Source: JAMXLO01 sp963749575 | GTDB lineage: Bacteria > Pseudomonadota > Alphaproteobacteria > Acetobacterales > Acetobacteraceae | NCBI GenBank assembly: GCA_963749575.1 | Contig: CAVVNM010000015.1 | Span: forward strand, 62,001-126,000 | Reading direction: 5' to 3' | Length of the DNA stretch: 64,000 bases | Shown here: positions 19,204-28,490 of the stretch, piece after piece | Numbering within the stretch: position 1 is the stretch's first letter | Layout: every line of letters begins with the position of its first letter | Position numbers and translations under genes: made by a program | Notes under the pieces: generated by a model | What the model saw: only the letters and a program-made list of their open reading frames with translations | Databases searched by the model: none | Told to the model about the DNA's origin: nothing

Positions 19204-19419
19204 ATGCGCAGACTGACGATCTCGCTAGCCATGACGACGGTCATCTTGTGTGGCGGACTGGTGGCATGGAGGGCTCATGCCATGGTCGGAGCAGGAGCGG
19301 CTCAAGTAAGCACAGCAGCCAAGGCTGTGAGTTCGATCGGCCCCGCAGCCTGCAGAGGATCGGGCGAGCACTGTCCGCCAGGGTACGTCTGGAACGGGAA
19401 TAGATGCGTTCCTTGCTGA
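19204..19419 (+). CDS. Small exported Cys-rich protein
   Basis: 71 residues. Signal-peptide-like start (MRRLTISLAMTTVILCGGLV, cleavage probably after AHA). The mature part ends HCPPGYVWNGNRCVPC, a short four-cysteine motif that recurs in small exported alphaproteobacterial proteins of unknown role, possibly forming two disulfides or binding a metal. A GGAG site precedes the ATG. Its 3' end overlaps the start of the lipoprotein gene by 16 bases in another frame, so the two are co-translated. Confidence 0.7.
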   Translation: MRRLTISLAMTTVILCGGLVAWRAHAMVGAGAAQVSTAAKAVSSIGPAACRGSGEHCPPGYVWNGNRCVPC

Positions 19420-19715
19420 TCAGTTTCGTGGCCATCGCGTCCCTGGTCGTGCTCGCCGGTTGTGCTGATCAGTCCAAGGGGACCGCGTTGAATGAGTGCC
19501 GGCTCGTGTACTATCTGGAAAGCCCTGCGGCTCAAGCTGAGGCGATTCCGGATTGCATGAGGGCCAAGTCTTTCGAAGCCGAGACTGCCTGCAACGCCGC
19601 GGTGGACGACGACGAATGGGATTGGCAAGTGAAGACATTCGCCTTCGATAATCCGAACTGCTATCGCCCGCTTGGCTCCGCAACCTGGGTGGCTACTCTG
19701 CTTTCGCCGATGTGA
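19404..19715 (+). CDS. Small putative lipoprotein
   Basis: 103 residues. Lipobox LAGC at residues 17-20 after a short hydrophobic signal (MRSLLISFVAIASLVVLAGC). The mature region carries five further Cys, one at the very end of the first third and others in PDCM, ACNAA and NPNCYRP. No known domain recognised. Overlaps the upstream Cys-rich exported gene by 16 bases, suggesting a functional pair in the envelope. Confidence 0.65.
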   Translation: MRSLLISFVAIASLVVLAGCADQSKGTALNECRLVYYLESPAAQAEAIPDCMRAKSFEAETACNAAVDDDEWDWQVKTFAFDNPNCYRPLGSATWVATLLSPM

Positions 19716-19757
19716 ATGTGCTCTCCGGACGATATCGCGGGCCGGCTTGATGGCTGG

Positions 19758-20756
19758 CTATTCGATCGGGTCCGCGAGGCATAGCTTTACTGCTTGACCA
19801 CTCGCCACCGACTGCGCCGCAGCGTCGGCCAGCAGCAACGCCTTCAATCCGTCCTCGCCATCAGGCTTCGGTGCGCGGCCGGACGCCACCACAGCAACGA
19901 ACGCATCCAATTCCGCACGATATGCCGCCGCGTAGCGCTCGAGGAAGAACGGCAGCACGGGATCCGTGACGAAGCCCGCCTCGGTCGCCAACTCAACTGT
20001 CGTCGCGGTGACGTTGCCGGCGCGCAGCAGGCCCTTCGAGCCATGTGCCTCGATGCGCTGGTCGTAGCCATACGTGGCGCGGCGCGAGTTGGAAATCTGG
20101 CACAGCTTGCCGCTCGGGGTGCGCAGTGTCGCGACGGCAGTATCCACATCGCCGGCCGCGGCGATTGCCGGATCGACCAAGCTTGAGGCAGCTGCGTACA
20201 GTTCCACCGGTTCTTCGCCCAGCAGGAAGAGTGCCATGTCGAGATCGTGGATCATCATGTCGCGGAACAGCCCACCGGAGGTTGCGACGTAGCCGATCGG
20301 TGGCGGCGCCGGATCGCGACTGATGATGGTCAGCAACTCCAGGGTGCCGATCTCGCCTGCGTCCATCCTCCGCTTCAGCGTGGCAAAATGCGGATCGAAT
20401 CGGCGGTTGAAGCCCACCATCAGCGCCACCCCGGCCCGTCGCACCGCAGCGAGACACGCACGTACCCGATCTGCCACGAGATCTATGGGCTTCTCGCAGA
20501 AGATCGCACGCCCAGCGCGGGCGGCGCGTTCGATGTAGTCGGCATGGGTGGGTGTGGGCGAGCCGATCAGCACCGCATCCGTATCGAATGCCTCGTCCAG
20601 CGACAGCACTCGCGCGCCGCATGCCTCGGCCAGACGCGCTGCCGCCGTGCCGTCGACATCGGCCACACCTGCCAGCCGTGCGTCTTGGTGCGCGGCGATG
20701 TTGCGCGCGTGGATACCGCCGATACGCCCGGCACCGATCACGGCAATGCTCAGCAT
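19758..20756 (-). CDS. iolG: Gfo/Idh/MocA-family oxidoreductase, probable inositol 2-dehydrogenase
   Basis: 332 residues from the ATG at 20756; upstream in-frame codons to 20852 lack coding character. Rossmann motif AVIGAGRIGGIHARNIA, catalytic-site CEKPIDL (Lys at about residue 93) and MVGFNRRFDPHFA, with HDLDMALFLLGEEP further on: the classic inositol dehydrogenase layout. NAD-dependent oxidation of myo-inositol to 2-keto-inositol. Assignment to iolG rather than another sugar dehydrogenase is supported by the divergent iolD only 73 bases away. No iolB, C, E or R gene is in the window. Confidence 0.8.
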   Translation of the reverse strand: MLSIAVIGAGRIGGIHARNIAAHQDARLAGVADVDGTAAARLAEACGARVLSLDEAFDTDAVLIGSPTPTHADYIERAARAGRAIFCEKPIDLVADRVRACLAAVRRAGVALMVGFNRRFDPHFATLKRRMDAGEIGTLELLTIISRDPAPPPIGYVATSGGLFRDMMIHDLDMALFLLGEEPVELYAAASSLVDPAIAAAGDVDTAVATLRTPSGKLCQISNSRRATYGYDQRIEAHGSKGLLRAGNVTATTVELATEAGFVTDPVLPFFLERYAAAYRAELDAFVAVVASGRAPKPDGEDGLKALLLADAAAQSVASGQAVKLCLADPIE

Positions 20757-20829
20757 CGCGGCGCCCTCCCCTTCCCGTCTGCGCCGTGGGACAATACCAA
20801 CAGGAAGCGCCAATTGGCAGGAGGGAGAC

Positions 20830-22671
20830 ATGACCACGATCCGACTGACCATGGCGCAGGCACTGGTGCGCTATCTGGTGGCGCAGCGCACCGAATGCGG
20901 CGGCAGCACGGTCGCACTGTTCGGCGGTATGTGGGCGATCTTCGGACATGGCAACGTCGCCGGCATCGGTGAAGCCTTGGCGCAACATCATGCGGACCTG
21001 CCGACCTATCGCGCGCATAACGAGCAGGCAATGGCGCTGGCCGCGATCGGCTACGCCAAGGCGATGCACCGGCGGCGAATGATGGTCTGCACGACGTCGA
21101 TCGGACCGGGCGCCACCAACATGATCACCGCGGCAGCGGTAGCGCATGTCGATCGGCTGCCGGTGCTGCTGCTGCCGGGCGATGTATTCGCTTCGCGTCG
21201 GCCTGATCCGGTGCTCCAGCAGGTGGAGAGCTTCGCCGACGGCACCGTATCGGCGAATGATTGCTTCCGTCCGGTGTCGCGCTACTTCGATCGCATCACA
21301 CGGCCGGAACAGATTCTCACCGCGCTGCCGCGGGCGCTGTCGGTGCTGACTGATCCGGCGGAATGCGGGCCGGTGACGCTGGCACTGTGCCAGGACGTGC
21401 AGGCCGAGGCGTTCGATTATCCCGAACAGTTCTTCACTCCACGTTCCTGGCATGTCCGCCGTATCCGACCGGACCACAGCGAACTGGCAACGGCGGCGGA
21501 TTTGTTGCGCCACGCCAGGGCGCCACTGTTGATCGCCGGAGGCGGTGTGCATTACTCCGAGGCGACCGAGACGCTCGATCGCTTCGCGACCGCGCACGGC
21601 ATTCCGGTCGCTGAAACCCAGGCAGGCAAAAGTGCGCTGCCGCACGATCATCCCTGCAATCTCGGCGCGATCGGTGTCACCGGGACATCGGCCGCGAACC
21701 AGGCCGCAGAGGCGGCCGACGTCATTCTCGCTGTGGGTACGCGGCTGCAGGACTTCACCACCGGATCATGGGCACTGTTCCAGAACCCCGCGCGCCGACT
21801 GATCGGTCTCAACGTGCAGGTGTTCGACGCCGTCAAGCACCACATGCAGCCGCTGATTGCCGACGCACGCGTCGGACTGACGGAGCTGGATGCCGCGCTC
21901 TCCGGTCACCACGCGCCGGACGTGTGGATGCAAAGCCTGACCGCAGCGGTCGGCTCCTGGCGCGAGCAGGCCGCCGCGGTCACCGCGCCGTCGAACGCGG
22001 ACCTGCAGTCGGACGCGCAGGTGATCGGCGCGGTGCAGCGCGCGGCACCGGCGGATGCCATCGTTGTGTGCGCCGCCGGCGGATTGCCGGGCGAATTGCA
22101 CAAGTTGTGGCAGGCGCGGCGGGTCGGCACCTATCACCTCGAGTACGGCTATTCCTGCATGGGCTACGAGATCGCCGGTGGTCTCGGCGTGAAGCTGGCG
22201 CGGCCCGAGCGGGAGGTGATCGTGCTGGTCGGCGATGGCAGCTACCTGATGTTGAACTCCGAGGTCGCCACCTCGGTGATGCTCGGAATCAAGCTGACCA
22301 TCGTTGTGCTGGACAACGGCGGCTTCGGTTGCATCGACCGGCTGCAACGCGCCACCGGCGGTAAGGCATTCAACAACCTGCTGGCCGATTGCGGTGCCGC
22401 GCCGCCGGTGGATTTCCGCGCGCATGCCGCGAGCCTGGGTGCGCTGACCGAGCAGGTGGAAGGCATCGGCGGACTGGAGGCCGCGCTGCGCCGCGCATTC
22501 ACCGCGGAGCGCACCACCGTGGTGGTGATCCGTACCGATCCGCGCGTCGCCACTTTGGCGGGCGGATACTGGTGGGATGTCGGCGTGCCCGAAGTCTCCG
22601 CACGGCCGCAGGTGAACGTCGCACGCGCCGACTACGAGGTCAGCCGCGCCGCACAGCGGCTGGCGGACTGA
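20830..22671 (+). CDS. iolD: 3D-(3,5/4)-trihydroxycyclohexane-1,2-dione hydrolase (TPP enzyme)
   Basis: 613 residues, normal for IolD. Start MTTIRLTMAQALVRYLVAQR after a GGAGGGAG site. Active-site Glu in TYRAHNEQAMALAAIGYAKA, TSIGPGATNMITAAA, and the TPP-Mg motif VGDGSYLMLNSEV ... LDNGGFGCIDRL. Opens the ring of the triketone intermediate in myo-inositol catabolism. A longer open frame back to 20548 overlaps iolG antisense and is not used. Confidence 0.9.
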   Translation: MTTIRLTMAQALVRYLVAQRTECGGSTVALFGGMWAIFGHGNVAGIGEALAQHHADLPTYRAHNEQAMALAAIGYAKAMHRRRMMVCTTSIGPGATNMITAAAVAHVDRLPVLLLPGDVFASRRPDPVLQQVESFADGTVSANDCFRPVSRYFDRITRPEQILTALPRALSVLTDPAECGPVTLALCQDVQAEAFDYPEQFFTPRSWHVRRIRPDHSELATAADLLRHARAPLLIAGGGVHYSEATETLDRFATAHGIPVAETQAGKSALPHDHPCNLGAIGVTGTSAANQAAEAADVILAVGTRLQDFTTGSWALFQNPARRLIGLNVQVFDAVKHHMQPLIADARVGLTELDAALSGHHAPDVWMQSLTAAVGSWREQAAAVTAPSNADLQSDAQVIGAVQRAAPADAIVVCAAGGLPGELHKLWQARRVGTYHLEYGYSCMGYEIAGGLGVKLARPEREVIVLVGDGSYLMLNSEVATSVMLGIKLTIVVLDNGGFGCIDRLQRATGGKAFNNLLADCGAAPPVDFRAHAASLGALTEQVEGIGGLEAALRRAFTAERTTVVVIRTDPRVATLAGGYWWDVGVPEVSARPQVNVARADYEVSRAAQRLAD

Positions 22672-22957
22672 CAGGCGGAAAAAGTGCGCGATGGTAGCGA
22701 TTGTGTCGCACGTCGCGCTTCGGTTGCGTCGGTGGTGACATGCACGCGAGGTGGGCTTTGTCCTTGGCCGATGCCACTCTCGGCGTTTACCGCGGTGATC
22801 GCGGCAGCCAGTGAGAGACGCATCCGCATCCGGCCTGCCCGGGGTAGTGCGGTACCTTTACCCGATTGACCTGGGCATTGCCTGCCAACCGCGACCAGGG
22901 AACATTCCCGCCTGCATGCCCATCGGACCTGACCTTTTCGCTCTTGGCCGCGCCCAC

Positions 22958-24146
22958 ATGGAGGCTGCCAACGAGGTAATCCTCATCGGCGCAGCGCTCG
23001 GCGTGCTCAGCGTACTCGCCGGACTGCTGTCGCGCCGCCTTGGTGCACCGGTGCTCCTGGTATTCCTGGTGATCGGCATGCTGTCCGGATCGGAGGGACC
23101 AGGGGGCATTTCGTACGGCGATTTCGCCTCCGCTTATCTGGTCGGCAGCGTGGCGCTTGCGGTGATCCTGTTCGAGGGCGGCCTCAAGACACATCTCTCG
23201 ATGCTGTATCTGGCCGTCTGGCCGGCACTCGTCCTGGCGGTGGTCGGTGTCGGTGTCACTGCCGTCATCGTCGCCGCCGCGGTCACATGGATCGCCGCCC
23301 TGCCATTCGCGATGGCCATGTTGGTCGGCGCCGCAGTCGCGCCGACCGACGCGGCAGCGGTTGCCACATTGCTGGGCCGCGCGCGCCTGGCACTGCCCGA
23401 ACGGGTCACTGCGCTGTTGGAAGTGGAATCGGGCCTCAACGACCCGATGTCGATCTTCCTTACCGTCTTCGTCATCCACGTCATTGTCCAGCCGGTCTGG
23501 GCGACATGGCTGAACGGCGCGCTGCTGTTCGCGCGCGAGATGATCGGCGGCGGCCTGCTCGGGCTGGGCGGCGGTTGGTTGCTCGCACGTCTGCTGCGTC
23601 GACTGTCGCTGGAGGTCCCGACCGCCATGGTGCTGGTATTGGCGTTCGGCCTCGCGCTGTTCGGGTTGGCGCAGGTCCTGGGCACCAGCGGTTTCCTCGC
23701 GATCTATCTCGCCGGGGTGTTCGTCGGCGCCACGCCGCACCCCGCCCGGCGGGAGATCGGGAACTTCTATCGAAGGCTGCGCCTGGTTGGCGCAGATCGT
23801 GCTGTTCCTGATGCTCGGCCTGCTGATCACGCCGTTCCGTCTGGTGCATTTCATACCGATCGGCGTCGTGATTGCCTTCGTGCTGATCGTGGTGGCGCGG
23901 CCGGTCGCGACATTCGCCTGCCTGTTGCCGTTCCGTTTCTCCTGGCGCGAGTCGCTGTTCGCGTCCTGGGTCGGGCTGCGCGGCGCGGTGCCGATCTATA
24001 TCAGCTTCATCCCCGCGCTCGGCGATCCGATCCGTGACGAGAGGTTGTTCTCCGGCGTGTTCGTCGTGGTGGTAGTGTCACTGGTTATCCAGGGCTGGAC
24101 TATCGGCCCGGTGGCGCGGCTGCTGGGCTTTGGCCGCGCCGAATGA
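22958..24146 (+). CDS. CPA1-type K+(Na+)/H+ antiporter, NhaP2-like (frame interrupted)
   Basis: Start MEAANEVILIGAALGVLSVL is the normal NhaP2/CvrA start. GGISYGDFASAYLVGS, the ion-site motif VAPTDAAAVATLLGRA and EVESGLNDPMSIF follow, with about eleven membrane spans. At about 23770-23785 the frame changes: reading on after one extra C gives YEGCAWLAQIVLFLMLGL and a normal C-terminus to 24146 (WVGLRGAVPIYISFIP). The C-terminal TrkA-C/CorC-like domains found in longer NhaP2 proteins are absent. Exchanges cytoplasmic K+ or Na+ for protons. Stop overlaps the next gene (ATGA). Confidence 0.82.
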
Positions 24147-24847
24147 TCGAGGTGTCTCGCGTGTCTTCGCCCATCGTCATCGCCGGCGACCCGCATGGCA
24201 ACTTCCCGCCGATCCTGCGCGCCTGCGCCGCGGAGGAGCCAGGCACGTTGATATTGCTCGGCGACTGCGAGCTGCGCGTGCCGCTGCGCCATATGCTGGG
24301 CTCGCTGTTACGCTGGGCTGGAACGTTCACTGGATCATCGGCAACAAGGACGCCGAGACCAGCCCGATGTTCGATCACCTCGTCACTGACTTTCCCGAGG
24401 GCGACATCGGCGGCAGGGTGATCGAGGTCGGCGGACTGCGCATCGCCGGCCTCGGCGGCGTGTTCAAGCCGCGCATCTGGTATCCGCGCGCGGACGAGCC
24501 CGGCGGCAGGATCGAACCGCCCAGCTTCAACACGCGGCGCGAGTTCCTCGACAGCCTGCCGCTGCGCGAGCACTGGCGCGGCGGTCTGCCGCTGTGGCAT
24601 CGCGATTCGATCTTCCCGGAGGATTTCGCGCAGCTGGCGCAGCATCGCTTCGACGTTCTGGTGACGCATGAGGCGCCGTCCTGTCATCGCCACGGCTTCG
24701 CCGCAATCGACCGGCTGGCCGAGGTCGCAGCGGCGCGGCTGATCGTGCACGGGCATCATCACGAGTCCGTATGCGGCGAAGCTGGCCAACGGCATCGACG
24801 TGCGCGGCCTCGGCATCGCGGAGCCGTGGGTGCTGGAGATGGCGTGA
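24143..24847 (+). CDS. Calcineurin-like metallophosphoesterase (frame interrupted twice)
   Basis: About 234 residues when joined. The N-terminus has IVIAGDPHGNF (first metal motif) and LGDCELR. After a break near 24310 come WIIGNKDAE (G-N-x-D/E-type metal motif), VTHEAPSCH and VHGHHHES (His motif). After a second break near 24770 the C-terminus reads LANGIDVRGLGIAEPWVLEM and stops at 24847. All family metal ligands are present once repaired. Phosphoesterase of unknown substrate. Overlaps the antiporter stop by ATGA, so it is co-translated with it. Confidence 0.75.
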
Positions 24848-25068
24848 AGCAGGGCTGGCCGCCGATCCCGCACCACCAATTCCGTCTCCGCCGATCCGGC
24901 GACCTCCCAGGCTGCATGGCCACCACATCGATCGCCGCCGTCAGAAGGCGGCTACCCGGGCGGCAATCTGTTGCATGAGAGTGACGACCAGATCTGGCAG
25001 ATCGGCGCGCCCTTGCCTTCGGTCCACATCTGTATTGACATGGCAGCACGCGCCAGGAGCCCCTCGAC

Positions 25069-26260
25069 ATGCCGATGATCCGTCCCGCCGTTCATATGGC
25101 CAGAATATTTGCGCGCGCATTGGGGTGCGGCGCCGGATCGTGCTGGCTGGTGGCGATGGCGGTTCTGCCGGCGCAAGACGCAATGGCAGCGCCCGTGATC
25201 ACCATCATGACCCAGAACATGGACGAGGGGACCAACTACCAGGCGCTGACTGGCGCGACAAATGCCGCATCGTTCGTCGCGGCGGTCAGCCAAACCTATC
25301 AGGCGATCGCCGCAACCACGCCCGACCTCCGCGCCGGTGCCATCGCGCAGGAGATCGCCACCCAGCATCCCGATCTTGTGGCGCTGCAGGAGGCATCGAT
25401 CGTGCGAACCGGGCCGCTCGGCTCTCCCGCTACCGTCGTCACGTCGGATTTGCTGCAGTCACTGCTTGGCAGCCTCGGTACGCTGGGCCAGCACTACGCG
25501 CCGGTGGTGATCGGCACTGAACTGGATGCGACGGCACCCAGCACATTGGGCCTCAATGTCAGGCTGACGACCCAGGATGTCATCCTCGCGCGGACCGATC
25601 TGCCGGTGTCGCAATTCAGCATCGCAAACCCGCAGGCGCAGCACTTCGCGACCCAGCTCAACGTGCCGACGCCGGTGGGAACCATTCCATTCACCCGCGG
25701 CTGGGTCTCGGTCGATGCGACAGTCGACGGGCAGTCGTTTCGGTTTGTCGACACGCACCTGGACACTGGGCAACTGCTCCCGGGCGTCATCCAGTTGGCG
25801 CAGGCACAGGAACTGCTTGCTACCGCCGGTGCCACCTCGCTGCCGGTAATCTACGCCGGCGACTTCAACAGTTCGGCCGATGATCCCTCGGATCCGACCT
25901 TTCCGTCCTACCAGGCGCTGATCGGCGCGGGTCTGGGCGATGCCTGGGCGACGCTGCACCCCGGCGACCCTGGGTTCACGTGCTGCAGAGTCCGACCTGC
26001 TCAGCCAAGCTCCGACGCTGACCCAGCGGATCGACCTCGCGCTGTTCACCGCGCCGTTCAGCGTCGAGGACATACACCGCATCGGGATTTCGCCCTCCAA
26101 CAAGACCGACACCGGCCTGTGGCCATCGGACCATTCCGGGCTTGTCGCGACCTTCGCGCTGCCGGCACCGGAGCCGACGGCGGCCGGTCTGTTCGTTGTC
26201 GGGCTCGCGGTCCTCGGCGCCATCCGCCGACGCCGGCGTGCCGTTGCGATCCTGAGCGCA
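25069..26260 (+). CDS. Exported endonuclease/exonuclease/phosphatase-family protein with PEP-CTERM-like tail (frame interrupted)
   Basis: Signal peptide then VITIMTQNMDEGTNYQALTG, catalytic HPDLVALQEASIV (Glu), FVDTHLDTG (His), IYAGDFNSSADDP (Asp/Asn) and, after an indel near 25985, TGLWPSDHSGLVATF (final Asp-His): a complete EEP active site. The tail PEPTAAGLFVVGLAVLGAIR plus five Arg is a PEP-CTERM-like sorting signal, pointing to exosortase-dependent handling. There is no stop after the Arg cluster: the frame runs directly into the GDSL lipase. Extracellular phosphodiesterase, nuclease or phosphatase activity is inferred. Confidence 0.75.
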
Positions 26261-27232
26261 ATGACATTGACCATGCCGCTAGCTTTGCCCGCCTCGGCGG
26301 CAACCTACTCGTCGCTGTTTGCATTCGGCGACAGCCTCTCCGATGCCGGCAACGCATTCGTCGCGACTGGCGGCACGGTACCGGCACCGCCCTATTCCGG
26401 CGGTCGCTTCAGCAATGGGCCGGTCTGGGTGCAGGACCTTGCTGCCAAACTTGGACTTGGTTCGCTCGGGCCCAGCCTGCTCGGCGGCAACGACTATGCG
26501 GTCGGTGGGGCGCAGACCGGGACGACGCCGGTTCATGCCGCCGGTCCTGGCGATCTGCCGGCGGAACTCGCCGCATTCGCCACGACGCATCCGACTGCTC
26601 CGAGCGGCGCGCTCTATACGCTGGCGATCGGCGCCAACGATCTGTTCACGGTGTTGCAATCCGCCAATCCGCTCGCTGTCGCGTCTGCCACAATTGCGGC
26701 AGCAATCGGCAACATCGATGCCGTGGTAGCGGACCTCGCGGCGGTGGGCGCGCGCGACTTCGTCATCATGACGTCGCCGGACCTGGGTCTCACGCCCAGC
26801 ATTGCTGCGTCCGGTCCCGCCGCCAGCATGTTCGCGACGACCCTTACCGCATCCTTCAATTCGGGCCTGGTGGCCTCGATCAATGCCTTGGCGGCCACGG
26901 ACGGCCTCGATGTCCGGATGCTCGATGCCTTCGGCCTGTTGGACGAGGAGGTTGCGAACCCCGCAACCTTCGGTTTCACTGACGTGACCACTCCGTGTTG
27001 GACCGGGACCTACTTCGGCACCGGCGGCACACTCTGCACGACCTCGCCGAGCGGTCAGGACGCGCATCTGTTCTGGGACGCCGTTCACCCGACCGAGGCC
27101 GGACATGCGGCGCTGGCGGATGCCGCACTTCGGGCAATTCCGGAGCCGCCCGGCGCGCTTTTGTGGCTCGGCGCGTTGGCAACGCTGGCCGTCGTCCAAG
27201 CATCCGCTACGCGGCGCCCGAGCGGCCGATAG
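26261..27232 (+). CDS. Exported GDSL/SGNH esterase-lipase with PEP-CTERM-like tail
   Basis: SGNH blocks: FAFGDSLSDAGNAF (Ser), GGNDYAVGGA, IGANDLF (Asn) and WDAVHPTEAGHAALA (Asp-x-x-His). The C-terminus IPEPPGALLWLGALATLAVV plus basic residues resembles a second PEP-CTERM. The ATG at 26261 gives a signal peptide lacking positive residues; the upstream Arg5 of the preceding frame would supply a perfect n-region (RRRRRAVAILSAMTLTMPLA). So either the two domains form one polypeptide or a start or stop was lost by an indel. Ends one base before the LysR gene stop on the other strand. Confidence 0.78.
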   Translation: MTLTMPLALPASAATYSSLFAFGDSLSDAGNAFVATGGTVPAPPYSGGRFSNGPVWVQDLAAKLGLGSLGPSLLGGNDYAVGGAQTGTTPVHAAGPGDLPAELAAFATTHPTAPSGALYTLAIGANDLFTVLQSANPLAVASATIAAAIGNIDAVVADLAAVGARDFVIMTSPDLGLTPSIAASGPAASMFATTLTASFNSGLVASINALAATDGLDVRMLDAFGLLDEEVANPATFGFTDVTTPCWTGTYFGTGGTLCTTSPSGQDAHLFWDAVHPTEAGHAALADAALRAIPEPPGALLWLGALATLAVVQASATRRPSGR

Positions 27233-28159
27233 CTACTCTGCCGCCACTGCCCGCCCCACGTCGAGCGCAAAGCTTTCCTCGATGTGCGCCGCCAGGGCGT
27301 CGGTCACCGGCCGGAGCGGACGTTTGCCCTTCAGCAGCACGATGCCGAATTCGGGCAGACCCGGCAGACCCTCCTCCGGGCGCAGCGCACGCAATCCCTG
27401 CGGCAGCCAGGACAGCGTCGAGACAGTGACCGCCAACCCTGCGAGCACCGGCGCATGGGTGCCAATCTGCGATGCGGAGGTATAGGCAATACGATATCGC
27501 CGCCCTGCCCGTTCAAGCGCGTGCACCGCAGCACCGGCCCAATCGCAGTCCTGCCCGCGCGCAAGGAACGGCTCGCGGTCGGCCAGTGCCAGCGGCAGCG
27601 GGTCCTGCCGGTGCGGCGCGAACCGCGTCGATGTCACCCAGACCAACGGTGCGCGCCACAGCGGCACCGCCGGCCAATCCGCCGGCTGGTGGCCGTTGGA
27701 GATCAGGGTCAGATCGAGCTCGCCCGCCTTGATCCGGTGCATCAGCTCGTGTGACGGCGAACAGACCACGTCCACCTGCACCGCCGGATGTGTCTCCGCG
27801 AAGCGCTTCAGGATCGGCGGCAGATAGGCGAACGCGTAGTCATCGGGCGTGCCGAGCCGCACCGTGCCGGCGATCTGCGGCGCGCGGAACGTTGTCAGCA
27901 CCTCGTCGTTCAGCGCCAGGATCTGCCGAGCGCGGGTCAGCAGGTACTGGCCGTGCGGCGTCAGTTCCACACTGCCACCCTTACTGCGGCTCAGCACCGG
28001 CTGGCCGAGCACCTCCTCGAGTCGCTTGACCTGCATGGAGACCGCGGACTGCGTCCGCCCCACCCGGGCGGCGGCCTGAGTGAAACTGTGGCCATCCGCG
28101 ATCAGCACGAATGCCCTCAGCAGATCAGTGTCCAGAGCGGGAGGAAGCGACATGTGCAT
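27233..28159 (-). CDS. LysR-family transcriptional regulator
   Basis: 308 residues. N-terminal winged HTH DTDLLRAFVLIADGHSFTQA ... VGRTQSAVSMQVKRLEEVLG (residues about 9-58), then a LysR substrate-binding domain (GTVRLGTPDDYAFAYLPPIL). Divergent from the DUF1127 gene at 28250 with a 90-base gap, an arrangement common in alphaproteobacteria, where the regulator usually controls the small gene and itself. Effector unknown. Confidence 0.9.
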   Translation of the reverse strand: MHMSLPPALDTDLLRAFVLIADGHSFTQAAARVGRTQSAVSMQVKRLEEVLGQPVLSRSKGGSVELTPHGQYLLTRARQILALNDEVLTTFRAPQIAGTVRLGTPDDYAFAYLPPILKRFAETHPAVQVDVVCSPSHELMHRIKAGELDLTLISNGHQPADWPAVPLWRAPLVWVTSTRFAPHRQDPLPLALADREPFLARGQDCDWAGAAVHALERAGRRYRIAYTSASQIGTHAPVLAGLAVTVSTLSWLPQGLRALRPEEGLPGLPEFGIVLLKGKRPLRPVTDALAAHIEESFALDVGRAVAAE

Positions 28160-28249
28160 GAATAAAGCTTATTTCAGCTATCAGAGCAATTCGTTTTACT
28201 GATTCTCTCAGGAGGGTCAGTCTGCCCGCCAAACGCAACGGAGCCCAAG
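28160..28249. promoter_or_regulatory. Divergent LysR/DUF1127 control region
   Basis: AT-rich (unlike its surroundings), with near-palindromic ATAAAGCTTAT at 28162-28172 next to TTTCAGCTATCAG, compatible with a LysR T-N11-A type site close to the regulator's own start. A CAGGAGGG run at 28209-28216 lies about 34 bases before the DUF1127 ATG. Confidence 0.4.
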
Positions 28250-28468
28250 ATGTCGAATCGTCTGCTGTTCGGCGAGCCTGCCCGCTTGCAGCCTCAGCAA
28301 CTGTTCCCACGGCCGCACATGCTGACCTGGACGACGATTCGTTCAGCCTGGCGCCGCCACCGCTCGCGTCAGCGCATCACGGAGCTCGACGGCCGCATGC
28401 TGAAGGACATCGGCGTCAGCTTCGCCGAAGCGGAGACCGAGGCCAACAAGCCATTCTGGCGCGGATAG
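28250..28468 (+). CDS. DUF1127 (YjiS-like) small protein
   Basis: 72 residues. The C-terminal DUF1127 motif ITELDGRMLKDIGVSFAEAE is preceded by a basic Arg-rich helix (SAWRRHRSRQR). Such small proteins are tied to RNA turnover, phosphate/carbon metabolism and stress adaptation in alphaproteobacteria. Divergent from its probable LysR regulator. The N-terminal 25 residues are not conserved in the family, and the in-frame ATG of MLTWTTIRS could be the real start. Confidence 0.8.
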   Translation: MSNRLLFGEPARLQPQQLFPRPHMLTWTTIRSAWRRHRSRQRITELDGRMLKDIGVSFAEAETEANKPFWRG

Positions 28469-28490
28469 CCGACACCGTCTGACCGGTCGG

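Noticed and set aside
20548..20829. Extension of iolD across the iolG start
   Set aside because: It is antisense to iolG, and a strong ribosome site precedes the ATG at 20830.
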